Source of the DNA: JACRAO01 sp964490895 | GTDB lineage: Bacteria > Bdellovibrionota > UBA1018 | Direction of reading: 5' to 3' | DNA: 37,179 nt | Assembly (NCBI GenBank): GCA_964490895.1 | Contig: CAZBEI010000041.1 | Span: 1-37,179 of the forward strand | Part shown: piece by piece, positions 1-9,384 of the stretch | Numbering within the stretch: position 1 is the stretch's first letter | Layout: each line of letters begins with the position of its first letter | Notes under the pieces: model-generated | Databases searched by the model: none | What the model saw: the letters and a program-made list of their open reading frames with translations, nothing else | Told to the model about the DNA's origin: nothing | Program-made: the position numbers and the translations under genes

Positions 1-260
1 CCCACTTGTTTCATGTCTGAAACACGCTGATCAAAAGACTTCGCACCCTCTGGATTTTTTTTAGCCTGGACTTTAAGTTGGGCAATTTCTTGCGAAGCTT
101 TATTCCGTTCCGACTTGAGCGTCTCCGTGTCTTGAATCAACTTTTTCCTACTGCTCACGAGCCCCTTAAGTTTATCCAAAAGACCGAGATTGACGTTTCT
201 TTTCTTGAGACCTTTTTCGACGCTCTCTGGATTATCCTGAAATAATTTTAAATCTAACAT
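1..260 (-). CDS. serS: seryl-tRNA synthetase, N-terminal part (cut by the left edge)
   Basis: The reverse strand from the ATG at 260 reads MLDLKLFQDNPESVEKGL, the typical start of a bacterial SerRS. It continues with a Lys/Glu/Gln-rich heptad stretch (ERNKASQEIAQLK) that fits the long antiparallel coiled-coil arm which binds the tRNA-Ser variable arm. About 86 residues are visible and the catalytic domain lies outside the window. SerRS charges tRNA-Ser with serine in the cytoplasm. The start is preceded by GAGGTAAGAG, a plausible ribosome-binding site. The gene begins 18 bases after the TPR gene upstream, in the same direction, so it may be the last member of the long nuo transcript. The family call is confident. 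Function beyond the N-terminal domain is inferred from the family. Confidence 0.9.
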   Translation of the reverse strand, partial: MLDLKLFQDNPESVEKGLKKRNVNLGLLDKLKGLVSSRKKLIQDTETLKSERNKASQEIAQLKVQAKKNPEGAKSFDQRVSDMKQV

Positions 261-278
261 GATAGACTCTTACCTCGT

Positions 279-3242
279 TTACAAAAACTTTTCAAATTCT
301 CCGCGGTCCGGCGCATCGGGCTCCATCTCCAAATACTTTCGGAAAGACGTCCGTGCACTCGTAGGGTCTCCCATATCCCAATAAACCAGCCCTAATCTTT
401 TGTATAGGATCGGATTTCCTGGATCTAAAGAGAGTGCGGCCCGATAGAGCGCCACTGCACTTTGATAATTTTTTAGAAGGTAATTAGCATAGGCCGCCAT
501 GTGTTTGGGTTCTGTGGCATTTGGAGCAAATTGCATAGCCCTCGAAAACAAATTGAGCGCCTCGCCAGCCAAGCCGGTTTCGATATTTTCTTTTCCCAAA
601 GCAATCATGGCGTTTACATTGTTGGGGGAGAGGCTCAACTCTTTTTTAAATTCCTCTGCTGCAGCCTTATGATTTCCTTGAATCACATAAAGAGCACCTT
701 TATAAAAATGGAGATTTGGGTATTTTGGAAAAATAGAATAAATTTTATCAAGCTCGACTCCAGCTTGTTCAAATTGAGATTTTTTTATAAATACACGGTA
801 CCTTTCTAAATAGCCGATAGGATCCGAAGCATTTCGGTCTGAATATGACTTGTAGGCTGCCAGTGCTTTGTCTAGGGCATTTTTGTCTTTTCCTTCTCGG
901 TTTAGAAAAATCTGTGCTTGCAGTTTCCAGGGATAAGCATAATCGGGATTGGCTTCGATGGCTTGGTCAATGTGTTTTTGAGCCAATTCCCATTCGCCTC
1001 TTTGAATTTGAAATTCTGCAATCGCCGCCAAGAACTCGGCTCGTGTGACTCCTCCTTTTTGCAGTTCGTCTCGTAGCATTTGAATCGCTCTGTCAATGGA
1101 CTCGGATGCCGCAATACTTTTTGCAGTCCCGATCACAGCCTCGACATTGAGAGGATCATAACGAAGTGCAAGCGAAAAGAAAAAGGGCGCTTCTTTGTAT
1201 TTTTTTACGGCCACCAAACTATTTGCAAACGCAGTGTAGACATCTGGGTCAATCGTATCTCTGGCCATTGCTTTTTTGTAAAATGTCTGTGCTTCTTCGA
1301 ATCGGCCTTGTTTGGCATACATATCTCCGGCTGCTTTATCAATCGCACTTTGGCTCACCGGAAGAAGCCGAAATCGATCTAATGCCTTTTTTGCTTCTTC
1401 CCAGTCATAACTCTGAATTAAAGTCCGAATGTATTTGGACCACACTTCGATGTTATTGGGAGCTCTTTTTGCAGCTAACTCATAGTTTAATCTCGCATTA
1501 GAAATGTCATTGAGCTGTGCAAACATGTCCCCCGTTTTGATGAGGGGTAAGGCCGAATCTAAGTTAGACTCTCTCGCCTGTAAAAAAAAGGTCAGGGCTT
1601 CGTGATAATTTCCCTGTCTTAAAAGCTTCTGACCTTCGCCTAAAAAATAATACATCCTTGCTTCTTTTTGGACAAACTTAATAGACTCCCCCAGACGCGC
1701 TCTTAAGGAGTACATTTCTAATAAATAATCAGAATTATCCCTCTCTAAACGAACAGCGTTTTCGATGTCTCCTAAAGCAAAATTCCATTTTTTATCTGTC
1801 TCTGCAAGCATGGCGTGGAGGTAATACCCCCGCGCTAACTCCTTTGGGTTGAGTAAGTTTCCATGGGTTACCACAAAATCGAGAGGGGCCTTTGCTTCTT
1901 TTATTTTTCCCTGCTGTACCAGTAAATCAGCCAACCTCAAATAGGATCGGGCATGATTTTTATTAAAACGAATTGCATTTTGATATTCCAAAAAAGCGCT
2001 GTCTGTATCTCCATATTTTTCTGCAATCAACCCCCTCAGGTAAAAAACCTTTGCGCTAAAAACATGGTTGTCCGGAATTTTACTGATATATGTAGCTGCT
2101 TGTTCGAAATTTCCGCGCGAATAAAACGCATAGGCAATATAATAAAATAAAATGAGATCAAAATTCTTGTGGGTTTTGGTATATTCTACAATTCTATTTT
2201 GAGCTGCTTCTGCACGATTGACTGTGATAAAAAACTCCACATCGGCAATCACTAACTCTTGTAAATCAATCGCTCTTGCTCCTGCTGAGTCAATCAAAGA
2301 GGTAATGACATTAAAATAGTTCTCGTCTTTATTAGAAGAGTCAATGAGGTTGAGATAGCAGGAGGCTAAGAGGGCTGTGGCTTTTATATTTTCAGAATCT
2401 AATTCAATGGACACTAAAAGTATATCTGCGGCACTCCGATAGCCATTGACGGTGTCTTCTAGGTACCGAGGAAGGGCTAAAGCATATTTTTTATTGCTCT
2501 CGAGTGGCTGAGAAGCCCCACTCTGTTGTTTTGGCAATACTGCCCGTAACATTCTGGGTTTTAGTGGTTCTATTTTTTTCGGTTCTTTTTTAAGCAAGTC
2601 CTGAAAAAAAAGAAAGCAAACACCCAGAAATAGCAGGTAAACAATCCCTTTATTTGCCCTTGCTCCTCCTTTTTTTGGCAAAGAAATTCCGAATGTTTTT
2701 TTATTTTGAAATACAATCGTTCTCTCTTCGGATAGAGCCCTGTGCCCGGAGTATTCTTGCTGTGCAATTTCTACATTTGTGAGTGTGGTGTCCTCTTCTG
2801 CTCCAAAATCAAAAACTGTCTCAGTTACCGATTTTTCTGAAGAGGTGTTTTCTTTTTTCTTTGTTTTTGTTTGGGTTTTTGTTGGGGTTTTCGTTGGGAT
2901 TTCTGGCTCTTGTGTTTGATTTTCTGGCAACACCTTTGTCTCAGAAATAAAGGTCAGTGTTCCGTCGGAGATCGGAATTGCGACTTCTGCTTCCTTCAAA
3001 AGCTCTGTAGCTTCTTTGCTCTGTCTGATCTTTTCCTCAAGTTTACCGGTAGCTTTTGAAAGAAAAATATCTGCAATCTCTGGAATTAAGTTGATGTCTT
3101 TCCAGTCCCCCCGAGGGTACACTCTAGCTGACTCTGTTCCAATGATTTTATCTTTATAGACAAGCAACTCTATGCGACTGATTTCAATGGGACCTAGAGT
3201 CCTCCCCGAAGCAAGCCGAATCTTATAGAGACGCTCACTCAT
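279..3242 (-). CDS. large TPR-repeat membrane protein with N-terminal GYF-like domain
   Basis: 987 residues. Residues 1-60 (…SGRTLGPIE…VYPRGDWKDI) resemble the small GYF_2-type domain found at the N-terminus of bacterial membrane proteins. Residues 110-130 are a Thr/Lys/Pro low-complexity linker (TKTPTKTQTKTKKK). One hydrophobic segment lies at about 199-217 (GIVYLLFLGVCFLFFQDLL). From about 250 to the C-terminus the chain is tandem TPR-like helix pairs with the usual A/G/Y/P spacing, at least a dozen. I infer a cytoplasmic N-domain, one membrane pass and a long periplasmic TPR superhelix serving as a protein-interaction scaffold. Partners are unknown. Its ATG overlaps the nuoN stop (TAATG), so translation is coupled to the complex I operon. 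That raises an assembly or scaffold role for the complex, but the link could be only transcriptional. I do not recognise a named family. Confidence 0.75.
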   Translation of the reverse strand: MSERLYKIRLASGRTLGPIEISRIELLVYKDKIIGTESARVYPRGDWKDINLIPEIADIFLSKATGKLEEKIRQSKEATELLKEAEVAIPISDGTLTFISETKVLPENQTQEPEIPTKTPTKTQTKTKKKENTSSEKSVTETVFDFGAEEDTTLTNVEIAQQEYSGHRALSEERTIVFQNKKTFGISLPKKGGARANKGIVYLLFLGVCFLFFQDLLKKEPKKIEPLKPRMLRAVLPKQQSGASQPLESNKKYALALPRYLEDTVNGYRSAADILLVSIELDSENIKATALLASCYLNLIDSSNKDENYFNVITSLIDSAGARAIDLQELVIADVEFFITVNRAEAAQNRIVEYTKTHKNFDLILFYYIAYAFYSRGNFEQAATYISKIPDNHVFSAKVFYLRGLIAEKYGDTDSAFLEYQNAIRFNKNHARSYLRLADLLVQQGKIKEAKAPLDFVVTHGNLLNPKELARGYYLHAMLAETDKKWNFALGDIENAVRLERDNSDYLLEMYSLRARLGESIKFVQKEARMYYFLGEGQKLLRQGNYHEALTFFLQARESNLDSALPLIKTGDMFAQLNDISNARLNYELAAKRAPNNIEVWSKYIRTLIQSYDWEEAKKALDRFRLLPVSQSAIDKAAGDMYAKQGRFEEAQTFYKKAMARDTIDPDVYTAFANSLVAVKKYKEAPFFFSLALRYDPLNVEAVIGTAKSIAASESIDRAIQMLRDELQKGGVTRAEFLAAIAEFQIQRGEWELAQKHIDQAIEANPDYAYPWKLQAQIFLNREGKDKNALDKALAAYKSYSDRNASDPIGYLERYRVFIKKSQFEQAGVELDKIYSIFPKYPNLHFYKGALYVIQGNHKAAAEEFKKELSLSPNNVNAMIALGKENIETGLAGEALNLFSRAMQFAPNATEPKHMAAYANYLLKNYQSAVALYRAALSLDPGNPILYKRLGLVYWDMGDPTSARTSFRKYLEMEPDAPDRGEFEKFL

Positions 3243-4696
3243 TAAAAACCTACAATTTTCTTAGCAAGTTGTAAGAGATTTGAAGGAAGTAATCCCCACT
3301 GCAGAGTTAAAACCACCATCATCACGACCGCAAATTGTGAGAATAAAGAAACCTGAGGTTCCCCTCTCCAAACAGTGGGGCTTTCCCTCATATACATAGA
3401 AACTATAACTCTAAGATAATAATAAACAGAAACCGCACTGCATAAAACAGCAATGACTACTAGGGGTGTTTCTCCGGCGGCTACAGCAGAGTAAAAGACC
3501 CAGTATTTTGCCGCAAATCCTGCCGTAGGTGGAAGTCCCGCTAAAGAAAAAAGAAATACTGCGAAGCAAAATGAGAGCCCTGGGTGGCGATAGGCTAAGC
3601 CCGAAAAATCATGGAGGCACAAATCCCCATCTTGCTTCGAAGCAAAAATCGACAACAGAGCAAAGGCTCCTAAATTCATTAGGGAATACGCAACCAAATA
3701 CACCACGAGAGGCGCATATCCTTCTGGAGATAGGGGCGCAGCAATAAGACCAACCAGCAGATAACCTGAATGTGCAATCGAAGAATAAGCCAGCATTCGT
3801 TTTAAGTTGCTCTGTGCCAACGCCACCAAGTTTCCAAAAACCATTGTTGCCACCGCACAAACCCATAAAATATCATGGAAGTAGGGTTGCATCGGCCCCA
3901 AGCAAAGCAAAATTCGCATGAGCGCTGCAAAAGCTGCAGCCTTTACTCCCGCAGTCATAAATCCAGTGATCGGTGTCGGAGCACCTTCGTAAACATCAGG
4001 AATCCACATGTGGAATGGAACAGAGGCTACTTTAAATAAAAATCCAAACAAAACAAAACCTGCTCCCACTGCAAATAACAGGGGCGGCGGCCCACTTTGC
4101 GCCTGCGCTACCTTTAGAATTTCGCGAATTTGAGTCGTGTGAGAAAACCCATACAGAAGCGCAGCTCCATATAAAAAAAGGGCAGAAGCGACTCCGCCCA
4201 TTACAAAATATTTGATTGCTGCTTCGTTGGATTTTCTATCCGCTCTCCTAAATCCAACAAGTACATAGACAGCCAATGAGAGAATCTCAAGCGCAATAAA
4301 AGAGACAATAAGATCTAAACTAGAAGCTAAAAGCATCATCCCAAGGGTAGAAAGGAGCAAAAGAATATAATACTCAGGCAGTTGAAGTTCTTCTTGATCC
4401 AAATATCTAAAAGAACTAAGCACTGTAATGGCGGTCGACCCTAAAAATAGCCCATTAAAAAAACACCCAAAGGGGTCCGACACCAGCATCTGGTTAAACA
4501 TTAAAACCTCGCCCTGGCCCAGTGCTTGAAAGGAAGAGATCATCCCCAAAATTAAAACAAAGAGTGTCGAAAGAAAAACAAGCCATTTTGTGTTCCACTT
4601 TCTAGCTCCGCTCAATAACATCACTACAACCACTCCACCCAAAACCCAAAGATAAGGGGAAAGAAGCGCTAAAGACACAAAATCAATTATTCTCAT
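3242..4696 (-). CDS. nuoN: NADH-quinone oxidoreductase subunit N (canonical set)
   Basis: A membrane-arm antiporter-like subunit of complex I, about 484 residues with some 14 transmembrane helices. It keeps the proton-channel residues: Glu137 in ALEILSL, Lys222 in FLFKVASVPFH, Lys252 in AGVKAAAF and the LKRMLAYSS lysine. These make it the internal reference for the divergent paralogue at 16279-17715. Start choice: the frame also allows a GTG at 4702, but the ATG at 4696 has AGAAAG about five bases upstream and is preferred. It overlaps the end of nuoM by 14 bases and its TAA overlaps the ATG of the TPR gene. Assignment is firm from gene order and sequence. Confidence 0.95.
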   Translation of the reverse strand: MRIIDFVSLALLSPYLWVLGGVVVVMLLSGARKWNTKWLVFLSTLFVLILGMISSFQALGQGEVLMFNQMLVSDPFGCFFNGLFLGSTAITVLSSFRYLDQEELQLPEYYILLLLSTLGMMLLASSLDLIVSFIALEILSLAVYVLVGFRRADRKSNEAAIKYFVMGGVASALFLYGAALLYGFSHTTQIREILKVAQAQSGPPPLLFAVGAGFVLFGFLFKVASVPFHMWIPDVYEGAPTPITGFMTAGVKAAAFAALMRILLCLGPMQPYFHDILWVCAVATMVFGNLVALAQSNLKRMLAYSSIAHSGYLLVGLIAAPLSPEGYAPLVVYLVAYSLMNLGAFALLSIFASKQDGDLCLHDFSGLAYRHPGLSFCFAVFLFSLAGLPPTAGFAAKYWVFYSAVAAGETPLVVIAVLCSAVSVYYYLRVIVSMYMRESPTVWRGEPQVSLFSQFAVVMMVVLTLQWGLLPSNLLQLAKKIVGF

Positions 4697-6221
4697 AATC
4701 ACTTTCTAGTTGCATGGTGACAGAGGTCTCTCCCCCAGATCGAGCTAAAAACTTTTGAATGGAGCTCTCCATTTTGTGAAAAAAAATATTTGGGAAAAAA
4801 CCCATTACAAAAATCGCACCCACAATCGGGACTAAAACTAAAATCTCACGCAAAGACATATCTTTTAATGCTTCGTTAGCTGGGTTTTTAATCGGTCCAA
4901 ACATCACCCTCTGAAAAGCCCACAACAAATAAACCGCTGCTAAAATCACGCAGAGCGCAGAGAGCCCTGTGTAAAGGGGGTGGACCTTCCATGACCCCAA
5001 AAGAATTAAAAACTCCCCTACAAACCCATTTGTGCCAGGAAGGGCAAGAGAGGACAGGCTGACAATCATAAAGAAAACAGCAAAAACAGGCATCACTTTG
5101 GTGAGCCCACCAAAATCTTTTATCTCGCGGGTGTGCCTGCGCTCATAAAGCATCCCCACCAAAAGAAAGAGCCCTCCGGTAGAGATCCCATGGCTTAACA
5201 TCTGATAGATTGATCCTGTCACAGAGATGGAATTTAAGGAAAAAAGCCCGAGCATCACAAAGCCCATATGACTTACTGAGGAGTAAGCCACCAATTTTTT
5301 TAAGTCCGGCTGTACCATCGAAACCAAAGCTCCATACAAGATTGCAACCATCGCCATAAGCATAAAAGAGCTCTGATACATTCGAACGGCCTCTGGAAAA
5401 AGTGGAAAGGCAAAACGAATAAATCCATAGCCTCCCAGTTTTAATAAAACACCCGCTAAAATTACACTCCCAGCAGTGGGAGCTTGGACGTGGGCATCTG
5501 GCAGCCAAGTATGAAGTGGAAACATAGGTACTTTTACTGCGAACGCTAAGGAAAACGCCAAAAATAAAAGCGACTGTGGAGAAAAAATCCCTGTTGCAAC
5601 AGTTCGCACTCGATACAGATCTTGTAGCGCTGTCGAATAATTTCCAAATTGAATTTTATGAACATAAGACAAGTAAAAAATAGCCACCAACATGAGCAAC
5701 GAACCTACCACGGTAAACAAAAAAAACTTCATCGCAGCATAAATCCGCTCTTTTCCTCCCCAAATGCCGATAAGGAAATACATGGGTACGAGCATGGCTT
5801 CCCAAAAAACGTAGAAAAGAAAAAGATCCAAGGCCATAAAAGCCCCAAGCATTCCGCTTTCAAGAACCAAAAGTAAAAAATAATACTCCCTCAGCCGGTG
5901 CTCCACCGCCGAAAAAGAAGACAATATAACGATAGGTGAGAGAAAAGTCGTGAGCAAGATGAGCCATAAACTTATCCCATCCATTCCCAGGTGGTAACTC
6001 ACCCCCAGCTCCTTGATCCAAGGCACAACCTCTACGAACTGAAACTCTAATCCGTTTGGATCAAATCTCAAATAAAGTAAGATCGAAAGCGCAAAAGTGA
6101 GGCCACTTCCCAGCAAAGACCAGCTCTTGAGCAACCGGCCTGGAACCACAGGACTCAAAAAAGCCCAAAATAACGGAAAAAAAAGAACCACCGTCAGGAG
6201 GTGCGCATTAAGCCAATCCAT
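4683..6221 (-). CDS. nuoM: NADH-quinone oxidoreductase subunit M (canonical set)
   Basis: 512 residues and a polytopic antiporter-like subunit of the complex I membrane arm. Channel residues are all present: Glu141 in FWEAMLVPMYFLIGIWGG, Lys230 in FAVKVPMFPLHTWLPDAH, Lys261 in VLLKLGGYG, the LKKLVAYSS lysines and the Glu of GFVGEFL. Length and helices match the family. The start overlaps the nuoL stop by 14 bases, which indicates translational coupling. No oddities were seen. Confidence 0.97.
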   Translation of the reverse strand: MDWLNAHLLTVVLFFPLFWAFLSPVVPGRLLKSWSLLGSGLTFALSILLYLRFDPNGLEFQFVEVVPWIKELGVSYHLGMDGISLWLILLTTFLSPIVILSSFSAVEHRLREYYFLLLVLESGMLGAFMALDLFLFYVFWEAMLVPMYFLIGIWGGKERIYAAMKFFLFTVVGSLLMLVAIFYLSYVHKIQFGNYSTALQDLYRVRTVATGIFSPQSLLFLAFSLAFAVKVPMFPLHTWLPDAHVQAPTAGSVILAGVLLKLGGYGFIRFAFPLFPEAVRMYQSSFMLMAMVAILYGALVSMVQPDLKKLVAYSSVSHMGFVMLGLFSLNSISVTGSIYQMLSHGISTGGLFLLVGMLYERRHTREIKDFGGLTKVMPVFAVFFMIVSLSSLALPGTNGFVGEFLILLGSWKVHPLYTGLSALCVILAAVYLLWAFQRVMFGPIKNPANEALKDMSLREILVLVPIVGAIFVMGFFPNIFFHKMESSIQKFLARSGGETSVTMQLESDYENN

Positions 6222-8091
6222 AAATTAAATATCCCATCATGATAAAAAGTCCAAAAAATAAAACCAGCATATACGTTTGGATGGCTCCTGTCTGAATCCA
6301 CCGTAAATTTTGCCCTCCCCAGTTTGAGAGTAACCCCAGCCCCACCAAAACTCGATCTACAATCCGAATGTCCATTTCTTTCCACAAGGTTTGAGAGAAA
6401 AGCACAATCGGTTTGATAAAAACCAACTCATAAATTTCGTCGACAAACCACTTATGGAATAAGAGGGAGTGAGGTTTTGAAAATTTTAAGTCTCGATAAA
6501 ACTTGAACCCAAAAAAAACACCTCCCGATGCGACGAGCACACTCACTCCCATGAGTAAAATCTCTAGCCACTCGGCCCCGCCCTCTTCTTGTATTTGGCG
6601 GGCAGGAATGACAAACGAAAAATAATGCTCAAGCCAACTCGAGTGAGGAATGCCAATGAATCCTCCAACGACACTCAAGACAGCTAAAATCTGCAGTGGA
6701 ATAATCATACTGGCGGGAGACTCGTGAACTTCGCGCCCGTGCTCTCTGGGCTCCCCTAAAAAAATTAAAACAAAAAGCCGAGTCATATAAAAAGCCGTTA
6801 AAAGAGCGCCTAAAACTCCCAATACCCAAAGCCAAGTCCCCCCATAGGACGAACTAAAGGCTTTCCATAAAATTTCGTCTTTAGAAAAAAATCCTGAAAA
6901 AGGTGGAATTCCACAGATGGCCAGCCAGGCAATTAGAAAAACAAAATAGGTCTTTGGCATTTTTTTCCTAAGCCCACCCATTTTTAAAATATTTTGTTCT
7001 TCGTGCATTCCGTGGATCACGCTTCCTGCTCCCAAAAATAAAAGCGCTTTAAAAAATGCATGCGTCACTACATGAAAAACTCCTGCATCAAACGCCCCCA
7101 CACCACAGGCTAAAAACATGTATCCTAGCTGTGAAACAGTCGAATACGCTAAAACTTTTTTAATGTCCGTTTGAGCCAGGGCGATCGAGCCAGCAAAGAG
7201 CGCAGTCAACACACCCGTAATGGCCACCACATGCATGGCAATAGGAGAAAGAAAATATAAAAAATGGAGCCGAGAGAGTAAATAGATTCCAGAAGTCACC
7301 ATAGTGGCAGCGTGGATCAGAGCAGAAACTGGGGTCGGACCCGCCATTGCATCAGGCAACCAAACATAGAGAGGGATTTGAGCAGACTTTCCGGTACAAC
7401 CCAAAAACAACAAAAGGCAAATGGCCGTCAGGGTTCCAGACTCAATCAATGCGGGAAGATTTTGTGCATTTCCCTGCACTACCGCCAAACGTAAGGACTC
7501 GAAATCTAGCGTCCCAAAGGAGTTAAATAACATGAACATTCCAATCAAAACGCCAACGTCTCCAATCCGATTTACAACAAATGCTTTTTTCCCTGCTTTT
7601 GCTTTTTCGTCGTCCGTATACCAATAACCAATCAGCAAGTAACTACAGAGGCCTACGCCCTCCCAACCCAAAAACAACACAGGAAGAGACGCACCCAGAA
7701 CTAAAACCAACATGGCAAAACAAAAAAGATTAAGGAAAGCAAAAAATTTCCCCGGGGTTTCATCGTGGGCCATATAGCCAATCGAATAGACATGAATCAA
7801 CGTACCCACTCCTGTAATCACAAGACAGAAAACGAGGGAAAGTGCGTCGACCCTAAGCGCAAAATCTAAATTAAATCCACCAAACTGCATCCACGAAAAC
7901 AGACATTGTTCTGCAACCCGATGGTCCAGAGGCAACTTCGAAAAACTCCAAAAATACCAAATAGAAATTAAAAAAGAGCCAAAGACCGCAAGGCTCCCAA
8001 TCATCCCTGTCAAAACAGAATCCGATTTTCGGAAAAGAAATCCATTAATCAAAAATCCCAGAAGCGGCAATCCGATAATGAGCGCAAGCAT
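6208..8091 (-). CDS. nuoL: NADH-quinone oxidoreductase subunit L (canonical set)
   Basis: 627 residues, the distal antiporter-like subunit of complex I. It has Glu144 in LGWEGVGLCSYLLIGYW, Lys235 in GKSAQIPLYVWLPDAM, His260 in SALIHAAT and the DIKKVLAYST lysines. The C-terminus carries the segment expected to form the long lateral helix along the arm (about 520-600), ending with QTGAIQTYMLVL before the last membrane helix. It starts seven bases after nuoK ends. An intact, full-length member of the family. Confidence 0.97.
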   Translation of the reverse strand: MLALIIGLPLLGFLINGFLFRKSDSVLTGMIGSLAVFGSFLISIWYFWSFSKLPLDHRVAEQCLFSWMQFGGFNLDFALRVDALSLVFCLVITGVGTLIHVYSIGYMAHDETPGKFFAFLNLFCFAMLVLVLGASLPVLFLGWEGVGLCSYLLIGYWYTDDEKAKAGKKAFVVNRIGDVGVLIGMFMLFNSFGTLDFESLRLAVVQGNAQNLPALIESGTLTAICLLLFLGCTGKSAQIPLYVWLPDAMAGPTPVSALIHAATMVTSGIYLLSRLHFLYFLSPIAMHVVAITGVLTALFAGSIALAQTDIKKVLAYSTVSQLGYMFLACGVGAFDAGVFHVVTHAFFKALLFLGAGSVIHGMHEEQNILKMGGLRKKMPKTYFVFLIAWLAICGIPPFSGFFSKDEILWKAFSSSYGGTWLWVLGVLGALLTAFYMTRLFVLIFLGEPREHGREVHESPASMIIPLQILAVLSVVGGFIGIPHSSWLEHYFSFVIPARQIQEEGGAEWLEILLMGVSVLVASGGVFFGFKFYRDLKFSKPHSLLFHKWFVDEIYELVFIKPIVLFSQTLWKEMDIRIVDRVLVGLGLLSNWGGQNLRWIQTGAIQTYMLVLFFGLFIMMGYLIYGLA

Positions 8092-8098
8092 GAAGTCT

Positions 8099-8428
8099 TT
8101 ATCCTTTTAATTGTCTGATAGAATCTGTATCCACACTTTGTAAATTCCTAAACATTGCAATCACCAAGCCCAAGCCCACCGCACTTTCAGCGGCTGCCAC
8201 TGCAATAATAAAAAATACTGACATTTGACCTCCCAAATGTCCCCATCCTCTCGAAAAAACAACAAAGGTCAAATTTACTGCGTTCAACATAAGCTCAATG
8301 CACATCAGGACAATGAGGATGTTTCTTCTGATGAGCACACCCAAAAAACCAATCAAAAACTCCATTGCGCAAAAGGACAACACAACCCAAGGTTCAACTT
8401 GCCAATGAACTAACCCACTAACTTGCAT
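8099..8428 (-). CDS. nuoK: NADH-quinone oxidoreductase subunit K (canonical set)
   Basis: A three-helix membrane subunit of the complex I proton path. The start at the ATG at 8428 (MQVSGLVHW) gives 109 residues, near the usual length of about 100. An upstream in-frame codon at 8464 would run deeper into nuoJ and is less likely. Both conserved membrane glutamates are present: Glu45 in MCIELMLNAVNL and Glu81 in AAAESAVGLGL. The start overlaps the nuoJ TAG by 11 bases. Confidence 0.95.
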   Translation of the reverse strand: MQVSGLVHWQVEPWVVLSFCAMEFLIGFLGVLIRRNILIVLMCIELMLNAVNLTFVVFSRGWGHLGGQMSVFFIIAVAAAESAVGLGLVIAMFRNLQSVDTDSIRQLKG

Positions 8429-8936
8429 GGCGAGAACCTTTCTTTCTTTTCGCAATGGCCACACATCCTACAATGCCAACTAAAATCAAAATCGACGTGA
8501 GCTCAAAAGGCAAAACATAATCAGAAAACATCAACCGAGAAAGGGCTCTTGTATTGTCTGCTTCTAACGGCACACCCGACACAGGAAAGGCACTCCGTTT
8601 AAAAACCCAAACCAATCCCGCAAGCGACGCTGCACCGAGGAACACCACTCCACCCTTCACCAAAACAGGGGTCCTCTTCAAATCAAACGAAGGAACATCT
8701 GCATTTAAAAGCATAATTACAAATACAAACAGCACCATGATTGCCCCTGCATAAACAAGTACTTGCAGTGCAGCCACGAGGTGCGCCCCCAAGAGGGCAT
8801 AAATCCCTGCAAAACAAAAAAACACCAACACCAGCGCAAAAGCACTAGAAACAGGACTTTTATTCAAAACCACAAACAACGACAGTCCAATTGCAGGTAC
8901 AGCGAAAAAATAAAAAAAAGGGAGGGAGACATCCAT
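8418..8936 (-). CDS. nuoJ: NADH-quinone oxidoreductase subunit J (canonical set)
   Basis: 172 residues and five predicted membrane helices. The family signature LQVLVYAGAIMVLFVFVIML in the third helix, including the conserved Tyr at the pi-bulge, is intact. NuoJ sits between NuoH/NuoA and NuoK and gates the hydrophilic axis of the membrane arm. The ATG overlaps the nuoI stop by one base (TAATG), and the end overlaps nuoK. Confidence 0.95.
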   Translation of the reverse strand: MDVSLPFFYFFAVPAIGLSLFVVLNKSPVSSAFALVLVFFCFAGIYALLGAHLVAALQVLVYAGAIMVLFVFVIMLLNADVPSFDLKRTPVLVKGGVVFLGAASLAGLVWVFKRSAFPVSGVPLEADNTRALSRLMFSDYVLPFELTSILILVGIVGCVAIAKRKKGSRHAS

Positions 8937-9379
8937 TATTTATTACCCCTTTGCACTAATAAAAAGTCTTTCTCATAGACCTCTCTCTCAATCTGTGTCA
9001 TTTCGTAAATCGTGCTCAGTTTAATAGCATCTTTTGGACAAGCCTCTTCGCACATTCCACAAAAACAACACCTCAACACATCAATTTCGAAGGTTACTGG
9101 ATATTTTTCTTTGTCAGGACGCTCCCCTGCTTCGATATGAATGCACTCTGCTGGACAGACCGTTGGGCAAAGCATACAGGCCGTACAATTTTCTACACCA
9201 TTGACGACTTTGATGTAATGCATCCCTCGATACCCGGGAGAATACTCCCGTCTTTCTTCTGGATACTGGATGGTTACTTTTTTACCAATAAAAAAATTTT
9301 TCATTGTTATAAAAAGTCCCGTCATAATATCGGGAAGATAAATTTTTTGCAGAAAACTTGTCTTTGGTTTTAGAAGCAT
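8936..9379 (-). CDS. nuoI: NADH-quinone oxidoreductase subunit I, 2x[4Fe-4S] (canonical set)
   Basis: The ferredoxin-like subunit of the complex I peripheral arm, carrying clusters N6a and N6b. With the start at 9379 (MLLKPKTSF) it has 147 residues, Cys65/68/71/75 (CTACMLCPTVCP) and Cys104/107/110/114 (CCFCGMCEEACP). The frame remains open upstream to 9454, but that would overlap nuoH by 70 bases. The 9379 ATG lies five bases past the nuoH stop and has GAGGGGG about 12 bases upstream, so I prefer it. It passes electrons toward N2 in NuoB. Confidence 0.95.
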   Translation of the reverse strand: MLLKPKTSFLQKIYLPDIMTGLFITMKNFFIGKKVTIQYPEERREYSPGYRGMHYIKVVNGVENCTACMLCPTVCPAECIHIEAGERPDKEKYPVTFEIDVLRCCFCGMCEEACPKDAIKLSTIYEMTQIEREVYEKDFLLVQRGNK

Positions 9380-9384
9380 AGGAC

